A stretch of 64,000 nt of DNA, from positions 183,749 to 247,748 of the forward strand of contig NZ_LUVZ01000046.1 in NCBI RefSeq assembly GCF_001593385.1, written 5' to 3'. Shown here piece by piece: positions 9,183 to 18,596 of this stretch. A program made the translations under genes and the position numbers. The notes below the pieces were generated by a model. That model did no database searches and was not told the origin of the DNA. It saw only the letters and a program-made list of their open reading frames with translations. The stretch's first letter is position 1. Each line of letters begins with the position of its first letter. The stretch is from Chryseobacterium cucumeris (GTDB lineage: Bacteria; Bacteroidota; Bacteroidia; Flavobacteriales; Weeksellaceae).

Positions 9183-9704
9183 TTAAAGGATACTCATAAT
9201 TTCTTCCCAGGAATGCACTCTTTCGTAAGTATCATTTTCTATCAGCTCATTATGAGGTTGGGTAAATATCAGTCTCTGCCCTGAAAAATGATCTAAATTT
9301 TTAGGATAGTCATCAATCATGATATCTCCGGACACTACTTTTTTACTTCCACAAAGAACAATCTGTTCCCAGGTAATGAATGGGAAATGCTCTGCCAGCC
9401 AATCATATTTTTCCCTTAGGCTGTTTGGAAACTCCATTCCGGCAGATACAATATAGAGTTCATATTTATTATTCAGATATTCCATTGCCTCACGGCTTCC
9501 CTTCATTACAGGTAAGGTTCTGAAAAAACCTACTTCATTCACGTGCTTTTTTCCATTGGGAAAAGATTCTATTTCAGGCTTACCAGCCAAATCACTGATT
9601 TCAATTTCTCTTCCTGTATCTCTTTTTTCAAATTGTACCAGCTGATGATATACATCCGCCATTACCCCGTCCATGTCGACAATAACTTTTTTCATTGTTT
9701 CCAT
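9183..9704 (-). CDS. 5'(3')-deoxyribonucleotidase
   Basis: A 173-residue HAD-superfamily phosphatase of the NT5C type that removes phosphate from deoxyribonucleoside monophosphates. The N-terminal VIVDMDGVMADVYHQ carries the nucleophile Asp and the second Asp of the DxDGV motif. IVSAGMEFPNS supplies motif II, and DIMIDDYPKNL is the metal-binding motif IV. Start choice between residue 1 and Met4 is uncertain. It stands alone between convergent and divergent neighbours. Confidence 0.85.
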   Translation of the reverse strand: METMKKVIVDMDGVMADVYHQLVQFEKRDTGREIEISDLAGKPEIESFPNGKKHVNEVGFFRTLPVMKGSREAMEYLNNKYELYIVSAGMEFPNSLREKYDWLAEHFPFITWEQIVLCGSKKVVSGDIMIDDYPKNLDHFSGQRLIFTQPHNELIENDTYERVHSWEEIMSIL

Positions 9705-9864
9705 CAGATTTTTGTATTATTTATTACTATTAAAATGTGTATTTCATTGTGGCTGATCAAATTTACTGATTAGTTTTTTCAGGCAAGGGACACTATCTAT
9801 TAAAAAATCATAAATATTCATTCTTATAAGATGCGTTCCGGAAAATTTTATGGCTACATTTTCG

Positions 9865-9872
9865 TATTTTTG
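9865..9872 (+). promoter_or_regulatory. -7 promoter box of the ABC-F gene
   Basis: TATTTTTG matches TAnnTTTG and lies 39 bases before the start codon. Confidence 0.5.
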
Positions 9873-9911
9873 CGACTTAGTTAAAAAATAAAATCAAACT
9901 ATTAATTCCCA

Positions 9912-11804
9912 ATGAATTACGTTTCTGCAGAAAATCTTACCAAATCTTACGGCATCAAAGTTTTGTTTAAAAATATTTCTTTCCACATCAATGAAGGAGA
10001 TAAAATAGCGATTGTTGCCAAAAATGGAAGTGGAAAATCTACCCTTCTGAAAATATTAATGGGTAAAGAAATTGCAGACAGCGGAACTGTGATCATCAAT
10101 AAAGATATCCAGGTGGTGTTATTTGACCAGGAAATTGATTATGATCCTAAGCTCAGCATTGAGGAATTCATGATGACCCTTGATTCCGAACCTATCCTCG
10201 CTCTTAAAAACTATCACAAATCACTCCATTCTACAGATAATGATTTTATTGAGAAAGCATTGGCTGATATGGAAGTTCATAAAGCCTGGGATCTGGAGAA
10301 TGAAATGAAACAGATTCTTTCCCAGCTTAAAATCACTGATCTGGATGCTAAAATGGGTACTCTTTCCGGAGGGCAGATCAAGCGTGTAGCATTGGCTAAA
10401 CTTTTAACAGAAACAAGAGCCGAGCACAGGCATACACTTCTTATCATGGATGAACCTACCAACCACCTGGATGTGGATATGGTAGAATGGCTTGAAAATT
10501 ATCTGAACAAAGCAAAAATCACTTTATTGCTTGTAACCCACGACCGATATTTCCTTGACAGTGTTTGTGACAGTATCTGGGAAATGGAAGATCAGAATCT
10601 GTATGTTCACAACGGTTCTTATGCTACTTACCTGGAGAACAAGATGATTCGTGAGGAAAATCTTAATGCTACAATTGACAAGGCCAATAACCTTTACAGA
10701 AAGGAACTGGAATGGATGCGAAGACAGCCGAAAGCCAGAACCACAAAATCAAAAAGCAGAATTGATGCTTTCTATGAGACTGAAAAGGTTGCCAAAACCG
10801 ATACCAGAAAAGACGGACTTGAACTGGATTTTGAGATGAAACGTTTGGGAAATAAAATTCTTGAACTTAAACATATTGATAAAAGTTTTGGACCTAAAGT
10901 TTTATTGAAAGATTTCAGCTATCAGTTTCAGCGTGGAGAAAAAGTGGGAATCATTGGAAAAAATGGGGCGGGAAAATCTACCTTACTTAATATTATTCAA
11001 GGTTTTGAAAAAGCCGATAAAGGAGAAATTGAAACCGGAGAAACGATTTCTTTCGGTTATTTCTCACAAAAAGGGCTTACATATAAAGAAGATGAGCGTG
11101 TAATAGATTTCATCAAAGAAATTGCAGAATTTTATCCTTTAGCTAATGGCAAAAGTTTATCGGCATCACAGTTCTTAAGATTATTTTTATTTGATGATCA
11201 GACACAATATTCTCCTATTTCTAAACTTTCGGGTGGTGAAAAGAGAAGACTTCACCTGATGTATATCTTGTATCACAATCCTAACTTCCTGATTTTTGAT
11301 GAACCTACAAATGACCTGGACCTTCCTACATTAACAGTGCTGGAAAATTTCCTTCAGCAATTTCAGGGATCTTTAATTATCGTTTCCCACGACAGGTATT
11401 TTATGGACAGAATTGTAGACCACGTTCTGGCTTTTGAAGGAGACGGAAAAATCAGAGATTTTGTAGGAAACTTCTCAGAATACAGAGAAACAAGAAGCCG
11501 TGAAGAAGCCTTAGAAAAAAATGCAATGGTAAAACCTGAGCCTGTAAAAGAAATTGTTTCTCCAACAGAAAGTACTCAGTCTGCCAATTCTAAAAGGAAA
11601 CTCACTTTTAAAGAACAAAGGGAACTGGAAACCATTGAAAAAGAGATGCCTGAACTGGAAGCACAACGTACTAAAATTCTGGATAAGCTCAACAACGAAG
11701 CTGATTACGAAAAGATAGCCACACTTTCTTCAGAACTGGAAAGCGTTTCAGAAAAACTGGAGAACCATGAAATGAGATGGCTGGAGCTTCAGGAACTCCT
11801 TTAA
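9912..11804 (+). CDS. ABC-F family ATPase (Uup-like)
   Basis: A 630-residue soluble protein with two ATP-binding cassettes and no membrane segment, so not a transporter. The first cassette has Walker A AKNGSGKST, signature LSGGQIKRVALAK and Walker B LLIMDEPTNHLD. The second has GKNGAGKST, LSGGEKRRLHL and FLIFDEPTNDLD. A linker near residues 240-300 fits the P-site tRNA interaction motif, and a C-terminal coiled coil (about 565-630) is Uup-like. ABC-F proteins act on the ribosome; Uup is linked to ribosome biology and DNA transposition control. An antibiotic-protection role is possible but not indicated. Confidence 0.88.
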   Translation: MNYVSAENLTKSYGIKVLFKNISFHINEGDKIAIVAKNGSGKSTLLKILMGKEIADSGTVIINKDIQVVLFDQEIDYDPKLSIEEFMMTLDSEPILALKNYHKSLHSTDNDFIEKALADMEVHKAWDLENEMKQILSQLKITDLDAKMGTLSGGQIKRVALAKLLTETRAEHRHTLLIMDEPTNHLDVDMVEWLENYLNKAKITLLLVTHDRYFLDSVCDSIWEMEDQNLYVHNGSYATYLENKMIREENLNATIDKANNLYRKELEWMRRQPKARTTKSKSRIDAFYETEKVAKTDTRKDGLELDFEMKRLGNKILELKHIDKSFGPKVLLKDFSYQFQRGEKVGIIGKNGAGKSTLLNIIQGFEKADKGEIETGETISFGYFSQKGLTYKEDERVIDFIKEIAEFYPLANGKSLSASQFLRLFLFDDQTQYSPISKLSGGEKRRLHLMYILYHNPNFLIFDEPTNDLDLPTLTVLENFLQQFQGSLIIVSHDRYFMDRIVDHVLAFEGDGKIRDFVGNFSEYRETRSREEALEKNAMVKPEPVKEIVSPTESTQSANSKRKLTFKEQRELETIEKEMPELEAQRTKILDKLNNEADYEKIATLSSELESVSEKLENHEMRWLELQELL

Positions 11805-11805
11805 T

Positions 11806-11922
11806 AATGATGAATTATGAATGAATTCAAAGAGTTTTAGAGTAAACGAATTGAAGACTTCTCATCACAACTGTTATCAACTTTGAATCTTGAATTCATT
11901 GATAATTCATAACTCATCATTT
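11806..11922. repeat. Long imperfect intergenic inverted repeat
   Basis: The gap between two convergent genes is nearly filled by an imperfect palindrome. Its arms share AATGATGA, TTATGA and ATGAATTCAA in the same order on opposite strands (left arm 11806-11832, right arm 11881-11922). It could act as a bidirectional terminator, although it has no strong T tract, or be a copy of a mobile intergenic palindrome. Confidence 0.6.
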
Positions 11923-12976
11923 ATAATTCTATTATTCTTTCTTCTTTTGCACTTTTAAGAGAAGTATCTATGATTTTCATATTCTGAATAACTTCTTTTC
12001 CGGGAGATGGTAAAGCATATCCAAAAACGATGTGTTCATAAATTTGCTGGTAATAATTCATGTAGTTTCCGGCTTCACTGGAGGTAAGAATTCTCTCTGT
12101 TTCAGAATCATCATTCAGGAAGTTTAAAATTCCGTCCGGCTCTTTCAGAGGCTGTGTCCATTCTTTACCATATTCAGGAACAGCACCTGCTACCAGTTCA
12201 TTTTCCTGATTATCGGTTCTTTCCTGCAGGAAAGTTCCTTTGTCTCCATGAATAGTGTAAGCATAATGTCCTTCTTTACTGAAAACAGATGATTTCAGTC
12301 TTACCCTCATATTATCTTTATAGAATAAGAGAATTTCAAAATAATCGTTAGCGAACTCAGTTCCTTTCATAGAAAACACGTCTGCAAACAATTTTTCAGG
12401 ATATCCAAAATACTGCACCGCCTGATCTACAAGATGTGCCCCCAGATCGTGAAGTGATCCTGCCCCCACCTGATCAGGACTTTCTTTATGCTGTTTTCCA
12501 CTGGCGGTTGTACGGAATCTGTCAAAACGAATTTCAGCTTCTTTAATATTACCTATTTTCTTATCATCAAGAATCTTTTGAACCTGTAGAAAGTCGCGGT
12601 CGAATCTTCTGTTTTGATATACGCTTAAAAACAATCCTTTTTCTTCTGCTAATTGCACCAGCTCTTCTGCTTCAGAAACATTTACTGTAAAGGGTTTTTC
12701 CACAACAATATTTTTTCCTGCTTCCAGTGCTTTTTTGGCGTACTCATAATGAGTCTGAACCGGGGTATTGATAATCACCAATTCTACATCACCATGCTGA
12801 AGCATTTCTTCCACGGAACGGTAGATGGTTGCTTCCGGATACTTTTCCTTCGATTCTTCCTTACTTCTTTCCACCACAGCAGACATAAAAAATCCCGGAT
12901 GTTCTTTTAAGAAGGGAGCATGGAATACTTTCCCACTCATTCCAAAGGCGCAAAGCCCTGCTTTTACCAATTGCAT
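11921..12976 (-). CDS. Gfo/Idh/MocA family NAD(P)-dependent oxidoreductase
   Basis: The 351-residue protein has an N-terminal Rossmann fold (LVKAGLCAFGMSGKVFHAPFL), the family motif VVEKPFTVNVSEAEELV (lysine of the EKP motif) and a C-terminal alpha/beta substrate domain with GAGSLHDLGAHLVDQ, where His and Asp line the active site. It oxidises or reduces a sugar-like or cyclitol substrate that cannot be named. An ATG at 13003 is upstream of a TATATTTG promoter box, so the ATG at 12976 (MQLVKAG) is preferred. Single-gene unit. Confidence 0.87.
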   Translation of the reverse strand: MQLVKAGLCAFGMSGKVFHAPFLKEHPGFFMSAVVERSKEESKEKYPEATIYRSVEEMLQHGDVELVIINTPVQTHYEYAKKALEAGKNIVVEKPFTVNVSEAEELVQLAEEKGLFLSVYQNRRFDRDFLQVQKILDDKKIGNIKEAEIRFDRFRTTASGKQHKESPDQVGAGSLHDLGAHLVDQAVQYFGYPEKLFADVFSMKGTEFANDYFEILLFYKDNMRVRLKSSVFSKEGHYAYTIHGDKGTFLQERTDNQENELVAGAVPEYGKEWTQPLKEPDGILNFLNDDSETERILTSSEAGNYMNYYQQIYEHIVFGYALPSPGKEVIQNMKIIDTSLKSAKEERIIEL

Positions 12977-12990
12977 ATTATAATTTTTAA

Positions 12991-12998
12991 CAAATATA
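12991..12998 (-). promoter_or_regulatory. -7 promoter box of the Gfo/Idh/MocA gene
   Basis: TATATTTG on the minus strand matches TAnnTTTG and lies 14 bases before the preferred start at 12976. It excludes the upstream ATG at 13003. Confidence 0.5.
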
Positions 12999-13114
12999 TT
13001 CATAAAAAATTTTCTATCCCTTAGTCTAAGCGGCTATAGAAATAATCCATCTCATCAACACTAAGAATATGATTTAAATCATAAAATTATTTTTATCTAT
13101 TCTAAACAAATACT

Positions 13115-13122
13115 TACATTTG
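13115..13122 (+). promoter_or_regulatory. -7 promoter box of the siderophore receptor gene
   Basis: TACATTTG matches TAnnTTTG, 34 bases before the start codon. The AT-rich sequence just upstream would be a natural place for an iron-repressor site, but no convincing palindrome is seen. Confidence 0.5.
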
Positions 13123-13156
13123 CGCCTTATTTAAAACTGTTCTACATAAAAATAAA

Positions 13157-15349
13157 ATGAAAAGACAATTACTTTCTTTAGGTCTTCTATTCATCGCTGT
13201 TTCAGCAAGTTCACAGCTGAAAAACGTTGAAGCAGATACTATCAGAACTCAGACCATTGAGGATATTAACCTTCACAAAACAGGAAATCCTAACCAGGCA
13301 AGACCATTATCAACAAAATCTAATCTGACGGTAATGGAAAACCCTCAGCCTATTGCTATTGTTACTCATGAAATCATTGAGCAGCAGCAGGCAAAACAGC
13401 TGAGTGATGTTATTAAAAATGTAAATGGTATTTACCTAACATCTGCAAGAGGAGGATCTCAAGATAGTTTTGGTGGAAGAGGGTTTATTTTTGGAAATGA
13501 CAATATTTTTAAAAACGGAGCAAAAGTAAACAGTGGCGTTTTTCCTGAAGTAAGTGGTCTGGAAAGAGTGGAAGTTTTAAAAGGAGCAAATGCCATGTTG
13601 TATGGTAACGTCGGACCTGGTGGAATTGTAAATCTTATTACAAAGAAACCAAGATTTGAATTTGGCGGATCAGTTGGATTAAGTGGAGGTAGCTGGAATT
13701 CTTACAAACCTATGTTTGACATTTATGGACAATTAAGCAAAAAAGTAGCATTCAGAGTTAATGGTACTTATGAATATGCTGAAAGTTTCAGAGATATGGT
13801 AGAGTCTAAAAAGCACTATTTCAACCCATCTTTTGTTTTCAACTTGAGTGAAAACACACAGTTAATTGTAGAAGCTGACTACTTATATCATAATTTCACT
13901 CCTGATTTTGGAATTGGAAGTGTTACTGATAAAACCACTGGAGTATCAAGATTGGCGACTGAAGTTGATCGTAGAAGCTTTTTGGGAGCCAACTGGCAGT
14001 ATCAAACCAATCAACAAGCTACTACTGATGTTGTTTTGAATCATCAATTGAACAGTAAGTGGAGCTTAAATGCAGTTGCTTCTTATCAGAACTATACGAA
14101 AGATTATTTTTCAACGGAAAGAATTCAATGGCAGTATGAATCTGCAAAAGGAAATTTTAACCCATCTTGGAACAGAACTTTAGGAAGAAATTATACAGAA
14201 CAGAACTATACTTCATTACAAGTTAACCTAAACGGTGAATTCAAAACCGGTAATATCATTCATAAAGTGCTATTCGGAGCTGATGGAGATTATGGCTTAG
14301 CAGATACTTATGCTTATAATTTCACAAATCCTGCTAATGTCAACTATGGGACTTTATATTTAAATAATCCTTCTACTTGGTCAAATGACGGTGCTATGCC
14401 AGACACCTACAGAGCATCTAGAAACAGAATAGCTACAAAAAGATTTGGCCTTTATGCACAGGATTTAATCAGTGTTACTAAAGAATTCAAAGTGTTAGCA
14501 GGTGTAAGATGGTCTTATTTAAAAAATGAAGATACTGAAGTAAAAGATTTCTTAAAAGGAACAGAAACACCTACAGTAAACAGTGGTTTACAAGCACACG
14601 CAGTATCTCCAAAAGTAGGATTAATTTATAATCCTAATGATAATTTATCAGTTTTTGCAACGTATACCAATTCATTCTCACCGAATTCCGGGTTTGATCA
14701 AAACAATCAATCCTTAAAAGCATCCACAATTGATCAGTATGAGGTAGGAGTTAAAAAAAATCTTTGGAACAATGCTATAGCTGTTAACTTAACTGCTTAT
14801 CAAATAAATAATAGAGACGCTTATACATCTCCATACCTTGCAGACAATAAACTTGCTTTATATAAGGTATATGCTGGTAACATAAGAAGTAGAGGTGTTG
14901 AATTGGATATCACAGGAAACCCTACGAAATATCTATCCCTAATAGGAGGTATTTCTTATAATAATACTGTATATACAAAAACTCCAAATGACGGATTTGT
15001 TGAAGATCAAAAATTGGTAAGAACTCCTGCTCTTACAGCAAATGCTTCCGTATTCTATACCTTTACAGACTTTGTAAAAGGTCTGAAAGTAGGAGCTACG
15101 GCATTCTATACCGGAAAAAGACAAGCCGGATGGAATGACGTAAAAGGACAAACTCAGCAGACTAGAATGATTGATATCAATGGGTTTACAACTGTTGATA
15201 TAAGTATAGGTTATGGTTGGAAAAAATTCTCTATCCAGGGGAAAGTGGGCAACCTGTTTGATGTTGTAAACTACAATGTTCACGAGAATTATTCAGTGAA
15301 TCCTATTACGCCTAGAAATTACTATTTCACATTGACATACAGACTCTAG
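13157..15349 (+). CDS. TonB-dependent siderophore receptor
   Basis: A 730-residue outer membrane receptor for ferric siderophore uptake, energised by TonB. It has a signal peptide (about 1-19), a plug domain (about 55-165) with SDVIKNVNGIYL, FGGRGF and ERVEVLKGANAMLYGNVGPGGIVNLITKKP, then a 22-strand-type barrel ending in the aromatic YYFTLTYRL. No CarboxypepD_reg domain precedes the plug, so it is of the FhuA/FcuA class and not SusC. The following gene encodes a PepSY membrane protein, a usual partner in ferric-siderophore reduction or iron release. Iron-dependent regulation is inferred. Confidence 0.92.
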   Translation: MKRQLLSLGLLFIAVSASSQLKNVEADTIRTQTIEDINLHKTGNPNQARPLSTKSNLTVMENPQPIAIVTHEIIEQQQAKQLSDVIKNVNGIYLTSARGGSQDSFGGRGFIFGNDNIFKNGAKVNSGVFPEVSGLERVEVLKGANAMLYGNVGPGGIVNLITKKPRFEFGGSVGLSGGSWNSYKPMFDIYGQLSKKVAFRVNGTYEYAESFRDMVESKKHYFNPSFVFNLSENTQLIVEADYLYHNFTPDFGIGSVTDKTTGVSRLATEVDRRSFLGANWQYQTNQQATTDVVLNHQLNSKWSLNAVASYQNYTKDYFSTERIQWQYESAKGNFNPSWNRTLGRNYTEQNYTSLQVNLNGEFKTGNIIHKVLFGADGDYGLADTYAYNFTNPANVNYGTLYLNNPSTWSNDGAMPDTYRASRNRIATKRFGLYAQDLISVTKEFKVLAGVRWSYLKNEDTEVKDFLKGTETPTVNSGLQAHAVSPKVGLIYNPNDNLSVFATYTNSFSPNSGFDQNNQSLKASTIDQYEVGVKKNLWNNAIAVNLTAYQINNRDAYTSPYLADNKLALYKVYAGNIRSRGVELDITGNPTKYLSLIGGISYNNTVYTKTPNDGFVEDQKLVRTPALTANASVFYTFTDFVKGLKVGATAFYTGKRQAGWNDVKGQTQQTRMIDINGFTTVDISIGYGWKKFSIQGKVGNLFDVVNYNVHENYSVNPITPRNYYFTLTYRL

Positions 15350-15451
15350 AATTTCTAGAATTCTTTAAATAATAATTCTTTCATTAAAAGTGGAGATTGC
15401 ATTTTTGCAGTTTCCACTTTTGAAATTTTAAACAAAAACAAAACAATAGAT

Positions 15452-15967
15452 ATGGATAAGATTAAAGACACAAGAAGCTTCATGAGAATTACACACCGTT
15501 ATCTGGGATATTTCCTTGCCGGAATTATGGCGGTATATTCGTTAAGTGGAATCCTTCTGGTGTACAGAGACACTGATTTTCTGAAAAGCGAAAAAAAATA
15601 TGAAAAAAACATTGCTGCCAATCTTTCAGAGAAAGAACTGAAAAAAGAACTGAAGATGAAAGGCCTGGAAGTGGAAAAAACAGAAGGAAGCGTTCTTTAT
15701 TTTAAACAGGGAACTTATGACAGTGCCACCGGAAAAGCCAAATACACTAAGAAGGAACTTCCTTTTGTATTGGATAAAATGGTTTCTCTTCACAAATCAC
15801 AATCTAAAGATGCTATATCTCCTCTAAGTGTATTCTTCGGAGTTTCCCTTTTCTTTTTTGTCATCTCAAGTTTCTGGATGTTTAATCCTAAGACAAAAGC
15901 ATTCAAACGTGGAATCAAGTTTACGATTGCCGGCTTGATCATTTCCATCATTCTTTTGTTTATTTAA
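15452..15967 (+). CDS. PepSY domain-containing inner membrane protein
   Basis: The 171-residue protein has one N-terminal membrane helix (YLGYFLAGIMAVYSLSGILLVYRD), a small periplasmic PepSY-like region, and two C-terminal helices (SVFFGVSLFFFVISSFWMF and the last 20 residues). It is shorter than PiuB/FhuF-type PepSY_TM reductases with four helices. Its position 100 bases after a siderophore receptor suggests a role in iron use, perhaps reducing the imported complex. That function is inferred from context only. Confidence 0.75.
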   Translation: MDKIKDTRSFMRITHRYLGYFLAGIMAVYSLSGILLVYRDTDFLKSEKKYEKNIAANLSEKELKKELKMKGLEVEKTEGSVLYFKQGTYDSATGKAKYTKKELPFVLDKMVSLHKSQSKDAISPLSVFFGVSLFFFVISSFWMFNPKTKAFKRGIKFTIAGLIISIILLFI

Positions 15968-16236
15968 TATAATAGGAAGGCAGATCAAAAGAAAAAACAG
16001 CAATTTGGAACATTAACAAAATAACATCTGTTTTTATCATTTTCATTCCAAAAGGCCTGTTTTATTTTCTTTATCATTATGATATCCTTAGTTAATCTGT
16101 TAAAAAAGTAAATTATATCTCACTGGTAATCTTAACGTTTATTTAGAAAAATTACGTAAAATTAAGAGTCTGGCACATTTATTGTTTTTTCTATAATTCG
16201 TGAATAATAAACATTTAATTATTAAAATAATAAATT

Positions 16237-16827
16237 ATGAAAAAACTTATTTTAACAGGAATATTAGCCGTAGCAGGCTTAACAGCAACTGCCAACGCTC
16301 AGATTCAAAAAGGTAATTGGATGGTAGGGGGTAACCTTGTAGGGGCAAATTTTGGTTTAAATGAAGGAGCAGGATACAACTTTGCAATTCAGCCTAAAGG
16401 AGCCTATTTCATTGAAGATAATATCGCAGTTGGGGGATATGTAGATTTAGGTTTCAAAGGAGCTAAAGATGCACCCACTACTTTCACTTATAACGTAGGA
16501 GCATTAGGACGTTATTATCTTAATCCGGGAGAGCAAGGAGTAAACAACTTACTACACCACGGAAGATGGTTCTTCGAAGGTAACGTAGGTGTTGGAGGGA
16601 TGTCAATCTCTAAAGGAGGTTCTTCTTCTAACGGTCTTAACTTTGGATTCGGACCTGGATATTCTTACTTCATCACTCCAAACATCGGATTGGAAGGTTT
16701 AGTGAAATATGATGCAAACGCTGGATTCGGAAGCGGTGGATACACTAACAAAATTACTTTTGGTTTAGGTTTCCAGATTTATCTTCCAACGTCTAAAGCA
16801 AAACAAATCATCAACGACGTTAAGTAA
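16237..16827 (+). CDS. Outer membrane beta-barrel protein
   Basis: The 196-residue protein begins with a clear signal peptide (MKKLILTGILAVAGLTATANAQ). It continues as Gly-rich amphipathic strands (VGGNLVGANFGL, FGFGPGYSYFITPNIGLEGLVKYD), consistent with an 8-stranded barrel of the OmpA-membrane-domain or OprF type. The C-terminus ends GLGFQIYLP plus a short polar tail. A very strong terminator follows, which suggests high expression. The function is structural or unknown. Confidence 0.75.
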   Translation: MKKLILTGILAVAGLTATANAQIQKGNWMVGGNLVGANFGLNEGAGYNFAIQPKGAYFIEDNIAVGGYVDLGFKGAKDAPTTFTYNVGALGRYYLNPGEQGVNNLLHHGRWFFEGNVGVGGMSISKGGSSSNGLNFGFGPGYSYFITPNIGLEGLVKYDANAGFGSGGYTNKITFGLGFQIYLPTSKAKQIINDVK

Positions 16828-16853
16828 TCACTGAAATACTTATAAAAAAAATG

Positions 16854-16888
16854 AAAGCGCCCCGGAAATAAATTTCCGGGGCGCTTTT
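16854..16888 (+). terminator. Strong intrinsic terminator
   Basis: A perfect 16-bp stem with GC-rich core GCGCCCCGG, AA loop and flanking A/T runs on both sides. It stands between convergent genes and could work in both directions. Confidence 0.9.
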
Positions 16889-16926
16889 CGTACAAATTAA
16901 AACTAAACTATAAAAAATCAAATAAA

Positions 16927-17562
16927 TCATGTATTAGGTTGTGGAGTGTATCTCAAATACGGTTTTATTTCCGTTACACCTTTTGGGAATATTTTTCGTG
17001 CTTCTTCTGTAGAAATGGTTGGAGGTATAATAACATCTTCTCCGGTTTTCCAATTTACAGGAGTGGCTACACGATAATTATCTACCAACTGTAAAGAATC
17101 CAGCACTCTAAGGATCTCGTTAAAATTCCTTCCTGTAGAGGCCGGATAGGTAATAATCAGTCTTACTTTTTTGGAAGGATCAATAATCAGAAGAGAACGT
17201 ACTGTAGCGGTAGCCGAAGCATTAGGATGAATAAAATCATACAGTTCTGAAACCTTTCTGTCTTTATCGGCAATAATAGGAAACTGAACTTGGGTGTTCT
17301 GAGTTTCATTAATATCTTTAACCCAATTTTGATGATCTTCTACCCCATCTACACTCAGGGCAATTACTTTCGTACCTCTGGCATCAAACTCAGACTGAAG
17401 TTTTGCAGTATATCCCAACTCTGTTGTGCATACCGGTGTGTAGTCTGCAGGATGCGAAAACAGAATTCCCCAGGAATCTCCCAGATAATTATAAAAATTG
17501 ATATCGCCTACTGATGATTCTGCTTGAAAGTTGGGCGCTGTATCTCCTAGTTTGATTGACAT
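16927..17562 (-). CDS. Peroxiredoxin, 1-Cys (Prx6) type
   Basis: This thiol peroxidase reduces hydrogen peroxide and organic peroxides. The 211 residues carry FSHPADYTPVCTTELG with the peroxidatic Cys45 and the long C-terminal domain of Prx6 proteins (NWKTGEDVIIPP). No second resolving cysteine is visible. The promoter box of the gene is embedded in a 21-base near-palindrome that looks like an operator, so peroxide-responsive control is plausible. It is divergent from a mechanosensitive channel gene. Confidence 0.92.
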   Translation of the reverse strand: MSIKLGDTAPNFQAESSVGDINFYNYLGDSWGILFSHPADYTPVCTTELGYTAKLQSEFDARGTKVIALSVDGVEDHQNWVKDINETQNTQVQFPIIADKDRKVSELYDFIHPNASATATVRSLLIIDPSKKVRLIITYPASTGRNFNEILRVLDSLQLVDNYRVATPVNWKTGEDVIIPPTISTEEARKIFPKGVTEIKPYLRYTPQPNT

Positions 17563-17578
17563 AATGTTCTTTCTTTAT

Positions 17579-17599
17579 AGTCTACAAATTTAGTAGACT
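17579..17599 (-). promoter_or_regulatory. Peroxiredoxin promoter with overlapping palindrome
   Basis: The minus-strand -7 box TAAATTTG (17585-17592) lies inside a palindrome with perfect 7-bp arms, AGTCTAC at 17579-17585 and GTAGACT at 17593-17599. A protein bound here would cover the start of transcription, as expected for a repressor site. It could also affect the divergent channel gene, whose start is 58 bases away. Confidence 0.55.
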
Positions 17600-17656
17600 T
17601 TTTGGAACTGGCAAATTTTTTGATGAAAATTTATATCTTTAATTAAAATTTTATTC

Positions 17657-18541
17657 ATGGAGAAAACCGGACTGAGGTATGTAGATCTTGTTTACAAGGT
17701 ATTGGAAAATTGGTATATCACCTTCGCAGAACTTACACCCAAGCTGATTGTTGGAATTTTAGTATTTACCTTTTTCCTGGTTACCAGCAAATATTTAAGC
17801 CAGGCAGCGGTAAAATTATTCCATAAATTTTTTCCTAAAAGTCGCAAAGAGAGTTCATTAGTCACCTTAATCAGTGTATTCAGATTTTTGATCATGCTGA
17901 TGGGAACCTTTATTGCTCTTGAAATAATGGGTTTCAGTGGCTTTCTTTGGAAGTTTATCGGAAGCCTAGGAGTTGCGGGGGTTATTGCCGGGGTTGCTCT
18001 GAAAGACCTGGTATCCAGTATTTTCTCAGGAATGCTTATTGGAATTGACAAAGCTTACAAGGTAGGAGATTATATTACCATCGGAACCCACTCAGGAACA
18101 GTACAGGAAATCGGGTTTCTCACTACAAAAATTCTTACCGATGACGGAAAGAAAGCTTATATACCCAATCAAGTAGTATTCAATGCTCCATTTTACAATA
18201 TTACCGCTTCGCCACAGCGCAGAATTATTTTAAACTTTGAAATTCCGGCTGATGAAGATATTACCAAAGCTCAGAAAGGAATTCTTGATGTGGTTAAAAA
18301 CCTTGATAATGTGGATAAGCTTGACACTGTAGAAGTGATTTTTACAGATTTGAAGCAAGGTGCATTTAACCTCCAGGTAAAATTCTGGATAAAAGTAGGG
18401 GCTAATCTTGCGCAGGTAAGAAGCCAGGCTTATTTAGGGATTAAAGAACGCTTTGATACGGATAAAATTCAGCTGGTAACGCCAACGAGTATCAGTATTA
18501 CCAATGGCGAGACTAACTTGCCGGAAAATCTCGACAAATAA
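17657..18541 (+). CDS. Mechanosensitive ion channel family protein (MscS-like)
   Basis: The 294-residue protein has three predicted membrane helices (about 27-48, 70-92, 95-115) and then the MscS pore-lining and beta-domain signature SLGVAGVIAGVALKDLVSS, with SGMLIGIDKAYKVGDYITIG after it. The C-terminal cytoplasmic alpha/beta domain is complete. It is of MscS core size, without N-terminal extensions. It opens under membrane tension to release solutes on osmotic down-shock. Confidence 0.9.
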   Translation: MEKTGLRYVDLVYKVLENWYITFAELTPKLIVGILVFTFFLVTSKYLSQAAVKLFHKFFPKSRKESSLVTLISVFRFLIMLMGTFIALEIMGFSGFLWKFIGSLGVAGVIAGVALKDLVSSIFSGMLIGIDKAYKVGDYITIGTHSGTVQEIGFLTTKILTDDGKKAYIPNQVVFNAPFYNITASPQRRIILNFEIPADEDITKAQKGILDVVKNLDNVDKLDTVEVIFTDLKQGAFNLQVKFWIKVGANLAQVRSQAYLGIKERFDTDKIQLVTPTSISITNGETNLPENLDK

Positions 18542-18568
18542 AAGGTCGGAAGAATTTTTCCTCCGACC
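18538..18568 (-). terminator. Terminator of the secreted protease gene
   Basis: GGTCGGA (18544-18550) and TCCGACC (18562-18568) pair. Reading leftward, the hairpin is followed by a T-rich run overlapping the stop of the convergent channel gene. Confidence 0.7.
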
Positions 18569-18596
18569 ATGACACTTCCAGAAAGAAGTTTTCATT

